Notes: a model not told the origin generated them from the letters alone. A stretch of 24,795 nucleotides of DNA from JBHHYN01 sp046757565 (GCA_046757565.1 JBHHYN010000031.1:1-24795), one strand, 5' to 3'; positions 1 to 8,181 are shown, counted from the stretch's first letter. Program-made: numbers and translations.

Positions 1-20
1 TTATTCAAAAGTCTTTCTTG

Positions 21-2042
21 TTAACCCACAGATTCTGCTGAAGAGCCAATTATTAATGTCTGTACCAGTTCAGCTAATTTTGCCGAAGTGATATCAAACC
101 GTTGAAAGACATCGGCGGCAGGGGCCGATTCGCCGAAGCCCGGCACGCCAAGAACCTCGCCATCCAGACCCACATATTTCCGCCAGAAGTCCGGAATACC
201 CGCTTCGATGGCAATCCTTCTACGGCAGCCGGGTGGCAGGACGGCATGACGGTATTGTTCATCCTGCGCATCGAATACGTTGGTAGATGGCATGGAAACG
301 ACGCGGATATTCAGGTCGTTCAAGTTTAATCGATTGGCGGTTTCCACCGCAATGGCAACCTCGGAACCGGTTGCAATAATGATAACATCCGGGGTGTCCG
401 TACCTTTAACCAGAACATAGCCTCCGCGTTGTATATTTTTAATCTGATCGCCACTCCGATCGATATGAGCGAGTGCCTGTCTGGACAGTAACAGGCAGGT
501 GGGCCCGGTTTTATTTTCAATAGCTGCCTTCCAGGCCACACAGGTTTCCACCGTGTCACAGGGCCGCCAAACGGACATATTCGGGACCAGTCTGAGCGTT
601 GCCGCCTGTTCCACCGCCTGATGGGTAGGGCCATCTTCGCCAAGGCCGATGGAATCATGGGTCAATACAAAGATATTGCGTTGTTTCATCAGGGCCGCCA
701 TGCGCAGAGCGTTTCTGGCGTAATCTGAAAAGATCAAAAAGGTGCCGCCATAGGGAATAAAGCCGCCATGCAGGGCAATGCCGTTATTGATAGCCGCCAT
801 GGCGAACTCACGGACACCATAGTAGAGATAATTCCCCGCTGCTGAGTCGTTATTGATAGCTACCGAGCCCGACCACAGGGTCAGATTGGATCCGGTCAGG
901 TCAGCGGAACCGCCAATAAGTTCCGGTAACAGGGGGCCAAAGGCATTCAGTGCATTTTGTGAAGCCTTGCGGGTGGCGATATTTTCCCCCGTGCCCGCCA
1001 CCTCTTCGATGCCACACCGTGTGGCATCTTCCCACCCTTCAGGAAGCTCTGCACGCATACGCCGGGTGAATTCCGATGCCAGTTCCGGATATTTCTCCTG
1101 ATAATCCTGGAATTTATTATTCCAGATCTGCTCTGCTTCGGCTCCACGTCCCCTGGCATTCCAACCTGCATAGTATTCATCGGGGATAACAAACGGCGCA
1201 TGGGGCCAGGCAATCGTCTCTCTTACCAGCGCTATTTCATCATCGCCCAAGGGGGCACCGTGGCAGGAGGCCTTACCCTGTTTATTGGGCGAACCCCAGC
1301 CGATGACTGTTCTGCAACAAATGAGGCTGGGTCTGTCCGCTACCGATCTTGCCTCGCTGATGGCCCGTTTGATCCGTTCGGCATCATGACCATCAATATC
1401 GCGTATCACATGCCATCGATAGGCCTCGAAACGGGCAGGAATGTCTTCCGTAAACCAGGGGGACACCTCACCATCTATAGAGATCCGATTGCTGTCATAG
1501 ATGGCAATGAGTTTCCCAAGGGCAAGTGTTCCGGCCAAGGATGCGGCCTCATGAGAGATGCCTTCCATTAAACAACCATCGCCGACCGAAACATAGGTGT
1601 GATGATCAACCACATCAAACCCGTTACGGTTGAATTGTGCCGCCAGTGTGTGTTCGGCGATGGCCATGCCTACGGCATTGGCGAAGCCCTGGCCGAGTGG
1701 ACCGGTGGTCGTTTCGATTCCCGGTGTATGCCCATATTCCGGATGACCGGGCGTCTTCGAATGCAATTGCCTGAATTGCTTCAGATCCTCCAGGGAGAGA
1801 TCATAACCGCACAGATGCAGCACCGCATAAAGCAGCATGGAGCCGTGGCCGTTGGACAACACAAACCGGTCCCTGTCAACCCAACAGGGGTTGGCCGGAT
1901 TGTGCCGCAGGAAGTCGTTCCACAGGACCTCCGCAATATCTGCCATACCCATCGGCGCCCCGGGATGGCCGGAACGGGCCCGTTGCACGGCATCCATGCT
2001 GAGTGCACGGACAGCGTTGGCAAGTTCACGTCTTGAGGGCAT
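21..2042 (-). CDS. tkt: Transketolase
   Basis: Thiamine-diphosphate enzyme that moves two-carbon ketol units between sugar phosphates in the pentose phosphate or Calvin cycle; cytosolic. The 673 residues are close to the usual length of about 660. Visible motifs: SGHPGAPMG near residue 24, SNGHGSM near 63, the thiamine-diphosphate/metal motif GDG at 154-156 with its Asn at 185 (IYDSNRISIDG), and the pyrimidine-domain motif GLGEDGPTHQ in the second half. The ATG start is supported by a GGGAG ribosome binding site about 8 bases upstream. It lies 75 bp downstream of the thioredoxin-like gene on the same strand, so co-transcription is possible. The last residues (about SSAESVG and the stop) are encoded by a 25-bp sequence that recurs at the far end of the window, so this tail may be an acquired extension. 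Identification is secure. Confidence 0.97.
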   Translation of the reverse strand: MPSRRELANAVRALSMDAVQRARSGHPGAPMGMADIAEVLWNDFLRHNPANPCWVDRDRFVLSNGHGSMLLYAVLHLCGYDLSLEDLKQFRQLHSKTPGHPEYGHTPGIETTTGPLGQGFANAVGMAIAEHTLAAQFNRNGFDVVDHHTYVSVGDGCLMEGISHEAASLAGTLALGKLIAIYDSNRISIDGEVSPWFTEDIPARFEAYRWHVIRDIDGHDAERIKRAISEARSVADRPSLICCRTVIGWGSPNKQGKASCHGAPLGDDEIALVRETIAWPHAPFVIPDEYYAGWNARGRGAEAEQIWNNKFQDYQEKYPELASEFTRRMRAELPEGWEDATRCGIEEVAGTGENIATRKASQNALNAFGPLLPELIGGSADLTGSNLTLWSGSVAINNDSAAGNYLYYGVREFAMAAINNGIALHGGFIPYGGTFLIFSDYARNALRMAALMKQRNIFVLTHDSIGLGEDGPTHQAVEQAATLRLVPNMSVWRPCDTVETCVAWKAAIENKTGPTCLLLSRQALAHIDRSGDQIKNIQRGGYVLVKGTDTPDVIIIATGSEVAIAVETANRLNLNDLNIRVVSMPSTNVFDAQDEQYRHAVLPPGCRRRIAIEAGIPDFWRKYVGLDGEVLGVPGFGESAPAADVFQRFDITSAKLAELVQTLIIGSSAESVG
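23..47. repeat. Copy 1 of a 25-bp inverted repeat pair, inside the tkt 3' end
   Basis: These 25 bases match the reverse complement of 24741-24765 with a single mismatch, at the third base from the tkt-internal end. Similarity stops sharply on both sides. The copy covers the last codons and part of the stop codon of tkt. A match this long cannot be chance in a 25-kb window. It may belong to a dispersed repeat family or be a terminal repeat of some element; the window alone does not decide. Confidence 0.8.
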
Positions 2043-2066
2043 GTAATGCTCCCGTCTATTAAGGTT

Positions 2067-2120
2067 TAAGGTTCAACGTTCAAAGTTTCTCGTTCTATTA
2101 ACAGGGAATCCTGAACCTTA
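2067..2120. repeat. Inverted repeat TAAGGTTCA/TGAACCTTA in the tkt upstream gap
   Basis: A perfect 9-bp inverted repeat has arms at 2067-2075 and 2112-2120. The right arm includes the stop codon of the thioredoxin-like gene. The left arm runs into GTTCAACGTTCAA, the same unit that occurs three times in tandem before metF, and the right arm resembles the end of that repeat. It looks like a diverged member of the same family and could form a hairpin between the two minus-strand genes. Confidence 0.55.
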
Positions 2121-2672
2121 TTCCCGCCATTTTATCGAACATCCCATGCTCGGTATCTGCTGTTCGGGGCCTTTGCCGGTGATGGCGATTTGCAACATGG
2201 CTTCATACAGTTCCTGTCTCGCGCCTGCAGGTTCCTGTCCCGCCCGTTCCGCATCGAAACGGCCACGGTAGTGCAGCTCCATGTTGGCGTTATAGCCAAA
2301 AAAGTCAGGAGTGCAAACGGCCCCATAGGCACGGGCGGTATCCTGGCTTTCGTCAAAAAGATATGGGAATGGATAACCGAATTGTTCCGCAATTTTTTTC
2401 ATATTTTCGAAGGAATCTTCCGGATAGGCTGTCGAATCATTAGCCATGACGGCAACACTTTTTATCCCATGCTCAAGCAATGCCCGGGTATCTTTCACCA
2501 GGCGCTGCTGTATAGCCTTGACGTATGGACAATGATTGCAGATAAACATGATCAAGGTCCCCCTTTCTCCCCTGCAGTCATCCAGACTCCAGTTGCGGCC
2601 ATCAACACCGGGCAGATTAAAATCAATAGCGCTTCGGCCAAAGTCACAAATAGGGGTCTCAATCAGAACCAT
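2118..2672 (-). CDS. Thioredoxin-like family protein (AhpC/TSA fold, CNHCPY motif)
   Basis: 184 residues with a thioredoxin/peroxiredoxin-like fold. After a family-typical start (DFNLPGVDG, residues 17-25) comes FICNHCPYVK, with Cys45 and Cys48 forming a CxxC redox pair. A second conserved stretch, VCTPDFFGY, supplies the cis-proline region. This matches the small soluble family often annotated as thioredoxin family protein or PRX-like; its substrate is not established and I do not assign one. No signal peptide is evident, so it is probably cytoplasmic. The ATG start gives the family-typical N-terminus, although the ribosome binding site is weak. It is divergent from metK and lies upstream of tkt on the same strand. 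Confidence 0.88.
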   Translation of the reverse strand: MVLIETPICDFGRSAIDFNLPGVDGRNWSLDDCRGERGTLIMFICNHCPYVKAIQQRLVKDTRALLEHGIKSVAVMANDSTAYPEDSFENMKKIAEQFGYPFPYLFDESQDTARAYGAVCTPDFFGYNANMELHYRGRFDAERAGQEPAGARQELYEAMLQIAITGKGPEQQIPSMGCSIKWRE

Positions 2673-2754
2673 CGTAAAATCAGTCTGTTATCAATACTTA
2701 CAAGAGGTTTGCAGTTAAACCTGCTTACCAGGCAACATAAAATAGCTGTGAAAT

Positions 2755-2783
2755 TTGTCAAGATTTGCATAACATATTACACT
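2755..2783 (+). promoter_or_regulatory. Candidate sigma-70 promoter for the metK leader
   Basis: TTGTCA at 2755-2760 and TACACT at 2778-2783 are separated by 17 bp. This would start transcription about 45 bp before the SAH riboswitch. The -10 box matches only four of six consensus bases. Confidence 0.4.
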
Positions 2784-2794
2784 TATAGCGTTTT

Positions 2795-2818
2795 AGAGTA
2801 CTAATTCAGAGTACTAAT
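2795..2818 (+). repeat. Tandem 11-bp direct repeat AGAGTACTAAT
   Basis: AGAGTACTAAT occurs at 2795-2805 and again at 2808-2818, a 13-bp period. It sits between the candidate promoter and the riboswitch. Each copy holds the palindrome AGTACT. It could be a protein-binding site near the transcription start or a small local duplication. Confidence 0.6.
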
Positions 2819-2831
2819 ACCAGACCCCGTA

Positions 2832-2899
2832 TATCTGAGGAGCGTTGCGACGGTTCACCCCGCCAGGCTCAGGTATCCGGCGACAATCGAACGGCGCTC
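2832..2899 (+). promoter_or_regulatory. SAH riboswitch in the metK leader
   Basis: The sequence carries the conserved core of the S-adenosylhomocysteine riboswitch: CTGAGGAGCGTTGCGAC, then CCGCCAGGCTCAG, then AACGGCGCTC. P1 pairs 2832-2839 with 2868-2875 (one G-U). A short P2 pairs CGG 2851-2853 with CCG 2860-2862. The pseudoknot pairs GAGCG 2839-2843 with CGCTC 2895-2899. The known class turns genes on when SAH accumulates and is typical of ahcY; its placement before metK is less expected. Confidence 0.93.
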
Positions 2900-2903
2900 G
2901 CTT

Positions 2904-2929
2904 ATATTGTTTGGAGGAAAAGCAAGATA
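2904..2929 (+). promoter_or_regulatory. Relic ribosome binding site copied from the ahcY leader
   Basis: GGAGG at 2913-2917 lies in the same flanking sequence (ATTGTTTGGAGGAA) as the ahcY ribosome binding site at 4309-4313. Nine bases after it, where ahcY has its ATG, this copy has ATA (2927-2929). The metK ATG is 89 bp further downstream, so this site cannot serve metK directly. It reads as the remnant of an expression platform. Confidence 0.6.
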
Positions 2930-3017
2930 AGCGGGTTGGAACCGCCCCCTTATCGAAATCCCGCAATTCATCCCTTTTCCTGCGCACATTATTCAATGAA
3001 TAGTTTGGGTGATAACC

Positions 3018-4196
3018 ATGAAAAACAGTTATTTATTTACCTCTGAGTCTGTATCCGAGGGACATCCGGACAAGATGGCGGATCAGATTTCGGATGCCAT
3101 CCTCGATGCCCTGCTGGCGCAGGATCCGTCATCACGGGTAGCGTGCGAGACCATGATAACCACAGGTATGGTGGTGATTGCCGGGGAAATTACCAGTAGT
3201 GCCAGCGTTGATATGTCCAGCGTTGTCCGCAAGACCGTTGCGGAGATTGGTTACAGTAGTTCTGACATGGGTTTCGACTGGCAGACCTGTGCCGTGTTGA
3301 TATCCCTCGATAAACAGTCCGCTGACATTGCCATCGGTGTTAATGAAGGTGAGGGCAATGACACTGAACAGGGAGCAGGCGATCAAGGTCTGATGTTCGG
3401 CTATGCCTGCAACGAGACCGACACATTGATGCCGGCGCCCATCGATTATGCACACCGTCTGGTCAGGCGCCAGGCCGAGGCAAGAAAGATCGGCACGCTG
3501 CCATGGCTGAGACCGGACGCCAAGAGCCAGGTCACATTCCGATACCAGGACAGCAAGCCGGTAGCCGCAGATGCGATCGTACTTTCCACGCAACATAGTC
3601 CCGATATCGGCAATGACGCCTTGCGCGAGGCGATCATGGAAGAGGTAATCAAGCCGGTGTTGCCGCAGGCCTGGCTTGGCAACGAGACAAAATACCATAT
3701 CAATCCCACCGGCCGGTTTGTGATCGGTGGCCCTATGGGCGATTGTGGTCTGACTGGCCGCAAGATCATTGTCGACACCTATGGCGGCATGGCCCGTCAT
3801 GGTGGTGGCGCCTTTTCAGGAAAAGATCCCTCCAAGGTGGATCGTTCCGCTGCCTATGCCGCCAGGTATGTGGCGAAAAATATCGTAGCGGCAGGGTTGG
3901 CCGAACGATGCGAAATCCAGTTATCGTATGCCATCGGTGTCGCCGAACCGACATCCATCAGCATCAACACCTTCGGCACTGGCGTCATGGACGAGAAGCG
4001 ATTGACCGGCGCGGTGCGGGAAGTCTTTAATCTCAAACCCAAGGGCATTATCGCAATGCTGGATCTGTTACGGCCCATTTACCGGGATACTGCAACCTAT
4101 GGCCATTTCGGCCGCAGTGATATCGATTTGCCCTGGGAACGTATCGATAAGGTCAAGGCCTTGAGGGATGCGACCGGTTTTAGCGATGCCGCATAA
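3018..4196 (+). CDS. metK: S-adenosylmethionine synthetase
   Basis: Makes S-adenosylmethionine from methionine and ATP; cytosolic. 392 residues from the chosen start, close to the usual 384. Visible motifs: FTSESVSEGHPDK (His and Asp near residues 16-18), the signature GAGDQGLMFGYA at about 119-130, and the glycine-rich loop GGGAFSGKDP at about 262-271. I chose ATG 3018 because it has a GGGTG about 6 bases upstream and gives the normal N-terminus; a GTG at 3009 is in frame but lacks a ribosome binding site. It heads the metK-ahcY-metF methyl-cycle cluster, and its leader holds an SAH riboswitch. Translation may instead rely on the weak local site. Confidence 0.97.
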   Translation: MKNSYLFTSESVSEGHPDKMADQISDAILDALLAQDPSSRVACETMITTGMVVIAGEITSSASVDMSSVVRKTVAEIGYSSSDMGFDWQTCAVLISLDKQSADIAIGVNEGEGNDTEQGAGDQGLMFGYACNETDTLMPAPIDYAHRLVRRQAEARKIGTLPWLRPDAKSQVTFRYQDSKPVAADAIVLSTQHSPDIGNDALREAIMEEVIKPVLPQAWLGNETKYHINPTGRFVIGGPMGDCGLTGRKIIVDTYGGMARHGGGAFSGKDPSKVDRSAAYAARYVAKNIVAAGLAERCEIQLSYAIGVAEPTSISINTFGTGVMDEKRLTGAVREVFNLKPKGIIAMLDLLRPIYRDTATYGHFGRSDIDLPWERIDKVKALRDATGFSDAA

Positions 4197-4225
4197 TGCT
4201 GACATCCGTATAGCCGGTACCGAAA

Positions 4226-4295
4226 CTCTGAGGAGCGTTGCGACGGGCTGTTCCCGCCAGGCTCAGAGATACGAATATTGTTCAAAACGGCGCTC
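4226..4295 (+). promoter_or_regulatory. ahcY leader: SAH riboswitch in the ahcY leader
   Basis: Same conserved core as the metK copy. P1 pairs CTCTGAG 4226-4232 with CTCAGAG 4262-4268, P2 pairs CGGG 4244-4247 with CCCG 4253-4256, and the pseudoknot pairs GAGCG 4233-4237 with CGCTC 4291-4295. P1 and P2 differ from the metK copy but still pair, so pairing is maintained by covariation. The pseudoknot ends 13 bases before GGAGG 4309-4313, which fits control of ribosome access or of transcription. This placement before ahcY is classical: SAH switches on its own hydrolase. Confidence 0.95.
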
Positions 4296-4322
4296 GTATA
4301 AATTGTTTGGAGGAATAGCAAT

Positions 4323-5738
4323 ATGAGCGTGGCCACACAAGCCGTCATTCCAGATTATCACATTTCGGATCTGTCTCTGGCCGGATGGGGCCATAAAGAG
4401 ATCCGCATAGCCGAAACCGAGATGCCGGGCCTGATGTCCGTGCGCGAAGAGTATGCCGGTGAGCAACCCCTGAAAGGCGCCCGCATAGCTGGCTCCCTTC
4501 ACATGACTATTCAAACGGCGGTGTTGATCGAGACACTGACTGCGCTTGGTGCGCAAGTACGCTGGGCGTCTTGTAACATCTACTCCACCCAGGACCATGC
4601 CGCCGCGGCTATCGCGGATCAGGACATTCCTGTTTTCGCCTACAAGGGGGAATCGCTGGAAGAGTACTGGGAATTTACCCACCGAATCATGCAGTGGCCG
4701 GATGAAGGCGCGCCTAATATGATCCTGGACGATGGTGGAGATGCGACCCTGCTGGTGACCCTGGGCGCACAGGCCGAGCAGGACCCATCGGTGATAGACA
4801 ATCCGGGCAGTGAAGAGGAGCAATACCTGTTTGCTGCAATCAGAAAACGTCTGCTGTCCAACCCCGGCTGGTATACAGCTATTCTTGAAAACATACGTGG
4901 TGTCAGCGAAGAGACAACCACAGGGGTGCACCGGCTCTATCAAATGAAGGAGCAGGGAAACCTGCCCTTTCCCGCCTTCAACGTTAATGACTCGGTTACC
5001 AAGTCAAAGTTTGATAATCTGTATGGATGCCGGGAATCGCTGGTCGATGGCATCAAGCGGGCAACCGATGTGATGGTGGCGGGGAAAATTGCCGTAGTGC
5101 TGGGTTACGGCGATGTCGGGAAAGGCTGTGCACAGTCATTGCGTGGACTCGGGGCAACCGTGTGGGTCACCGAAATTGATCCCATCTGCGCGCTGCAGGC
5201 CGCTATGGAAGGATACCGTGTAGTGAGGCTCGATGACGTATGCGATAAAGGGGATATCTTTGTCACGGCAACGGGTAATTATCGGGTTATCACCCATGAT
5301 CACCTGCTGAAAATGAAAGACCAGGCCATCGTCTGCAATATCGGCCATTTCGATAACGAAATCGATATCGCCAGTCTGGAACAGTGTGACTGGGAAGAGA
5401 TTAAACCCCAGGTAGACCATATCATCTTTCCCGACGGCAAACGCATTATCCTGCTGGCCAGGGGACGCCTGGTTAATCTGGGTTGCGCCACCGGCCATCC
5501 GAGTTTTGTCATGTCCAACTCGTTCACCAACCAGGTCCTGGCGCAGATAGAGCTGTTCACTCGTCACGAGCACTATAAAAATGACGTCTATGTCCTGCCC
5601 AAACATCTGGATGAGAAAGTGGCCCGCTTGCATCTGCAGCGGGTGGGCGCCCGGTTAACGGAACTCACCGCGGAACAGGCGGCATATATCGGGGTGAAGG
5701 TGGAGGGACCTTACAAACCGGACCATTACCGTTACTGA
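4323..5738 (+). CDS. ahcY: S-adenosylhomocysteine hydrolase
   Basis: Cleaves SAH to adenosine and homocysteine using bound NAD, relieving product inhibition of methyltransferases. 471 residues, the length normal for proteobacteria. Visible features: substrate-region motifs NIYSTQDH (85-92) and TTTGVHRLY (198-206), conserved NDSVTKSKFDN (222-232), the NAD-binding loop GYGDVGKG at 261-268, and the C-terminal KPDHYRY that completes the neighbouring subunit's active site. ATG 4323 has a strong GGAGG ribosome binding site nine bases upstream. It sits 126 bp after metK with its own SAH riboswitch in between, and upstream of metF. Confidence 0.98.
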   Translation: MSVATQAVIPDYHISDLSLAGWGHKEIRIAETEMPGLMSVREEYAGEQPLKGARIAGSLHMTIQTAVLIETLTALGAQVRWASCNIYSTQDHAAAAIADQDIPVFAYKGESLEEYWEFTHRIMQWPDEGAPNMILDDGGDATLLVTLGAQAEQDPSVIDNPGSEEEQYLFAAIRKRLLSNPGWYTAILENIRGVSEETTTGVHRLYQMKEQGNLPFPAFNVNDSVTKSKFDNLYGCRESLVDGIKRATDVMVAGKIAVVLGYGDVGKGCAQSLRGLGATVWVTEIDPICALQAAMEGYRVVRLDDVCDKGDIFVTATGNYRVITHDHLLKMKDQAIVCNIGHFDNEIDIASLEQCDWEEIKPQVDHIIFPDGKRIILLARGRLVNLGCATGHPSFVMSNSFTNQVLAQIELFTRHEHYKNDVYVLPKHLDEKVARLHLQRVGARLTELTAEQAAYIGVKVEGPYKPDHYRY

Positions 5739-5750
5739 TAACTAACCATA

Positions 5751-5780
5751 GGTTCAACGTTCAACGTTCAACCTTGAACC
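5751..5780 (+). repeat. Tandem GTTCAAC x3 repeat with closing inverted arm
   Basis: GTTCAAC occurs three times head to tail at 5752-5772, followed by CTTGAACC. The outer arms GGTTCAA (5751-5757) and TTGAACC (5774-5780) are perfect complements and can form a 7-bp hairpin. It occupies most of the ahcY-metF gap and ends nine bases before the metF ATG, where a ribosome binding site would be expected. A related sequence lies at 2067-2120. Confidence 0.8.
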
Positions 5781-5789
5781 CTGTACCTT

Positions 5790-6659
5790 ATGGAAGCACA
5801 GAAACACTACACACCGAAATTCAGTTTCGAGTTCTTTCCGCCGAGAACGCCTGAGTCGACCGGTAAACTGCAAACTACCCAGCAAAGGCTCGCAAAACTG
5901 GCGCCGGATTTTTTTTCGGTAACCTTCGGCGCGGGCGGCAGCACACGTGAGAAGACCTTTGAGACCGTCATGGATATCCGTAAGAGCACGGGCATTGAAA
6001 GTGTCCCGCATATCTCCTGTATCGGCTTCTCCATTGAAAAGATCAGCGCGGTGCTGGAGGATTACAGGCGTGAAGAATTCAGGCATATTGTTGCCCTGAG
6101 GGGGGATCTGCCGTCCGGCGCCGTGGGTTCAGGTCCGCTTCGCTATGCGAACGAGCTGGTTGAATTTATCCGAAAAGAAACGGGCGATTACTTCCACATA
6201 GATGTTGCCTGCTACCCGGAATTCCATCCCCATGCCGCAAGCACCCGGAGTGACCTGGAGAATTTCGAACGTAAGGTCAAGGCCGGGGCCGACAGCGCCA
6301 TTACACAATATTTCTATAATCCTGACGCCTATTTCCGTTTCATAGACAGCTGTGAACAGAGAGGCATCGATATACCCATCGTTCCGGGTATTATGCCGAT
6401 AATCAATTGTACCCAGCTGGTCAGATTTTCCGAGGCTTGCGGTGCGGAGATCCCGCGCTGGATACTCTTTCGGTTACGGGATTTTGGCGATGACAGGCGC
6501 GCCATACGGGAATTCGGCATCGATGTATCCACCAGGCTATGTGACAGCCTGTTGAGCCAGGGTGCGCCGGGACTGCATATCTACTGCATGAATCAGCCGG
6601 AAGCCAGTGAGGCCATCTGGAAGAATCTGGGCCTGGACCAGCGTGCGAACCGGGTGTAG
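5790..6659 (+). CDS. metF: 5,10-methylenetetrahydrofolate reductase
   Basis: FAD enzyme that reduces methylene-tetrahydrofolate to methyl-tetrahydrofolate, the methyl donor for remaking methionine from homocysteine. 289 residues, close to the usual 290-300. Visible motifs: SFEFFPPRTPE with the catalytic Glu near residue 14, FFSVTFGAGGSTRE (41-54), HIVALRGDLPSG with the flavin-contacting Asp near 106, and ITQYFYNPDAYFRF and IPIVPGIMPI further on. ATG 5790 is the only sensible start: an in-frame stop lies 15 bases upstream. No Shine-Dalgarno is visible because the GTTCAAC repeat fills the site, so translation may depend on coupling or on the hairpin. It follows ahcY by 51 bp, in line with methyl-cycle function. 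Confidence 0.96.
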   Translation: MEAQKHYTPKFSFEFFPPRTPESTGKLQTTQQRLAKLAPDFFSVTFGAGGSTREKTFETVMDIRKSTGIESVPHISCIGFSIEKISAVLEDYRREEFRHIVALRGDLPSGAVGSGPLRYANELVEFIRKETGDYFHIDVACYPEFHPHAASTRSDLENFERKVKAGADSAITQYFYNPDAYFRFIDSCEQRGIDIPIVPGIMPIINCTQLVRFSEACGAEIPRWILFRLRDFGDDRRAIREFGIDVSTRLCDSLLSQGAPGLHIYCMNQPEASEAIWKNLGLDQRANRV

Positions 6660-6726
6660 GCGGCAATTGCTTAAAATCTTTCAGGGTTTATAGTTGTGTG
6701 TAACCGGAAACACCGGAGTTTATGCC

Positions 6727-8181
6727 TTGTCCGAACTTAGCGATAATTTAATTCAAGACAGTACAAATCTCGACATCACAACCAGGCCTGAGTTACTCCT
6801 GGTCGATGATGATGCGCTTATCGTCGACACTTTATCTCTGGTTCTGCAACAGGATTATCTTGTCTATACAGCGAAGAGCAGAAAACAGGTCATGGATCTG
6901 TTACAGAATATCAAGAGTATTCCCAGCCTGGCGCTGGTTGATCTGGGCCTGCCGCCGCTGCCCCATAGCCCGGATGAGGGGTTCGAGTTGATAAATGAAT
7001 TGGCGGCATTGAATCCGGGGATAAAAATCCTGGTGCTTTCCGGTCAGGACGACAAGGCGAATATACAACATGCCCTGACACTGGGTGCGGTGGATTTCAT
7101 CCAGAAACCCTGTGATATCCCATTATTGAAGACACGGCTCACGCACCAAATCATGATGCTTGAAGCTGAAAAGCAAAAAGGGGGAGGTGAATCAAGCGGG
7201 GAGGATCTGCTGGGCGAAAGCGGCGAAATCGCTACTCTGCATGCCTTGATAAAACAGTTTGCCGATACGCCATTTCCTGTATTGATACAAGGTGAGTCCG
7301 GCAGTGGCAAGGAACTGGTAGCCCAATACCTGCATGAACATAGTTCCCGCTCCTCAGCGTCATTTCTCAGGGTTAACTGCGCGTCCTTTACCGCGGAACT
7401 CCTGGAGGCGCAGTTATTCGGGCATACCAAAGGGGCCTTTACCGGCGCGACGGTGGACAGGGTGGGGTTTTTTGAAGAATCCGGTGACGGCAGCCTGTTT
7501 CTGGATGAGATTGGGGATTTGCCCTTGCCGTTGCAATCAAAACTGTTACGGGTGCTTGAAAACGGAGAGTATTACAGACTTGGGGAGACTCAACCCAGAA
7601 TTTCGAAGGCACGAATCATCGCAGCGACCAACCGTGAACTGAGAGAAGAGGTACACTCGGGCCTCTTCAGGAAGGACCTTTATCACCGCTTGAGCGTCTT
7701 AACCATCAATGTCCCGCCGCTACGGGACCGGGACCGGGACTGCCTGCTGCTGCTGGATTATTTCAGGGAGATGTATGCGGCCGGCAATGTAGCATTTGTC
7801 CTCGATAAAGAGGCTGAGATCTGCCTGACAGAGTATTCATTTCCGGGTAACGTGCGGGAGTTACGTAACATAGTCATCAGGCTCAGCGCCAAATATCCCG
7901 GTAAGAGAGTTGGCGTCGAGGAGTTACGGGCAGAACTTGAATCTCCGATCCCTACGCTGACCCCGGAAATGCAAAATGTCAGGGAAGAGGCGGTGGAGCA
8001 GGAGCTGCTCGACAAACCATTTCGACTGGACGACACACTCAAATCCTGGGAAAACCGCTATATATCGGCGGCACTGAGAATGAGCGGGGGTAATCTAAGT
8101 AAAGCGGCAAGGCTTCTGGGGATAAACCGTACTACACTTTACAGCAGGATCCAGCGGCTCTCTACCCAGGCAACGGAGTAA
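6727..8181 (+). CDS. Sigma-54-dependent response regulator, PrsR-like
   Basis: Two-component activator of sigma-54 promoters. 484 residues from TTG 6727, which has GGAG eight bases upstream; a longer TTG start at 6694 is in frame but lacks a site. Domain order: receiver (about 23-135) with the acidic pocket DDD near 27-29, phospho-acceptor Asp near 72 in LVDLGLPPLP and Lys near 127 in IQKP; AAA+ domain with Walker A GESGSGKE near 189-196, the sigma-54 contact loop GAFTGA near 236-241 and Walker B LFLDEIGD near 257-264; and a C-terminal Fis-type helix-turn-helix (NLSKAARLLGINRTTLYSRI). The DLGLPP...DEGFEL receiver signature is characteristic of PrsR, the regulator linked to PEP-CTERM/exosortase loci, but no exosortase or PEP-CTERM protein is present here. 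It precedes the pilus operon by 103 bp. Its likely partner is the kinase at 21290-22975. Confidence 0.92.
   Translation: MSELSDNLIQDSTNLDITTRPELLLVDDDALIVDTLSLVLQQDYLVYTAKSRKQVMDLLQNIKSIPSLALVDLGLPPLPHSPDEGFELINELAALNPGIKILVLSGQDDKANIQHALTLGAVDFIQKPCDIPLLKTRLTHQIMMLEAEKQKGGGESSGEDLLGESGEIATLHALIKQFADTPFPVLIQGESGSGKELVAQYLHEHSSRSSASFLRVNCASFTAELLEAQLFGHTKGAFTGATVDRVGFFEESGDGSLFLDEIGDLPLPLQSKLLRVLENGEYYRLGETQPRISKARIIAATNRELREEVHSGLFRKDLYHRLSVLTINVPPLRDRDRDCLLLLDYFREMYAAGNVAFVLDKEAEICLTEYSFPGNVRELRNIVIRLSAKYPGKRVGVEELRAELESPIPTLTPEMQNVREEAVEQELLDKPFRLDDTLKSWENRYISAALRMSGGNLSKAARLLGINRTTLYSRIQRLSTQATE

Noticed and set aside
3009..3017. GTG start for metK nine bases upstream of the chosen ATG
   Set aside because: No ribosome binding site, and the ATG gives the family-typical N-terminus.
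4263..4943. 226-codon minus-strand frame over the start of ahcY
   Set aside because: Shadow of ahcY and its riboswitch, with no sensible domain.
6705..6718. CCGGAAACACCGG before the response regulator as an operator
   Set aside because: Only a 4-bp self-complementary arm on each side; too weak to separate from chance.
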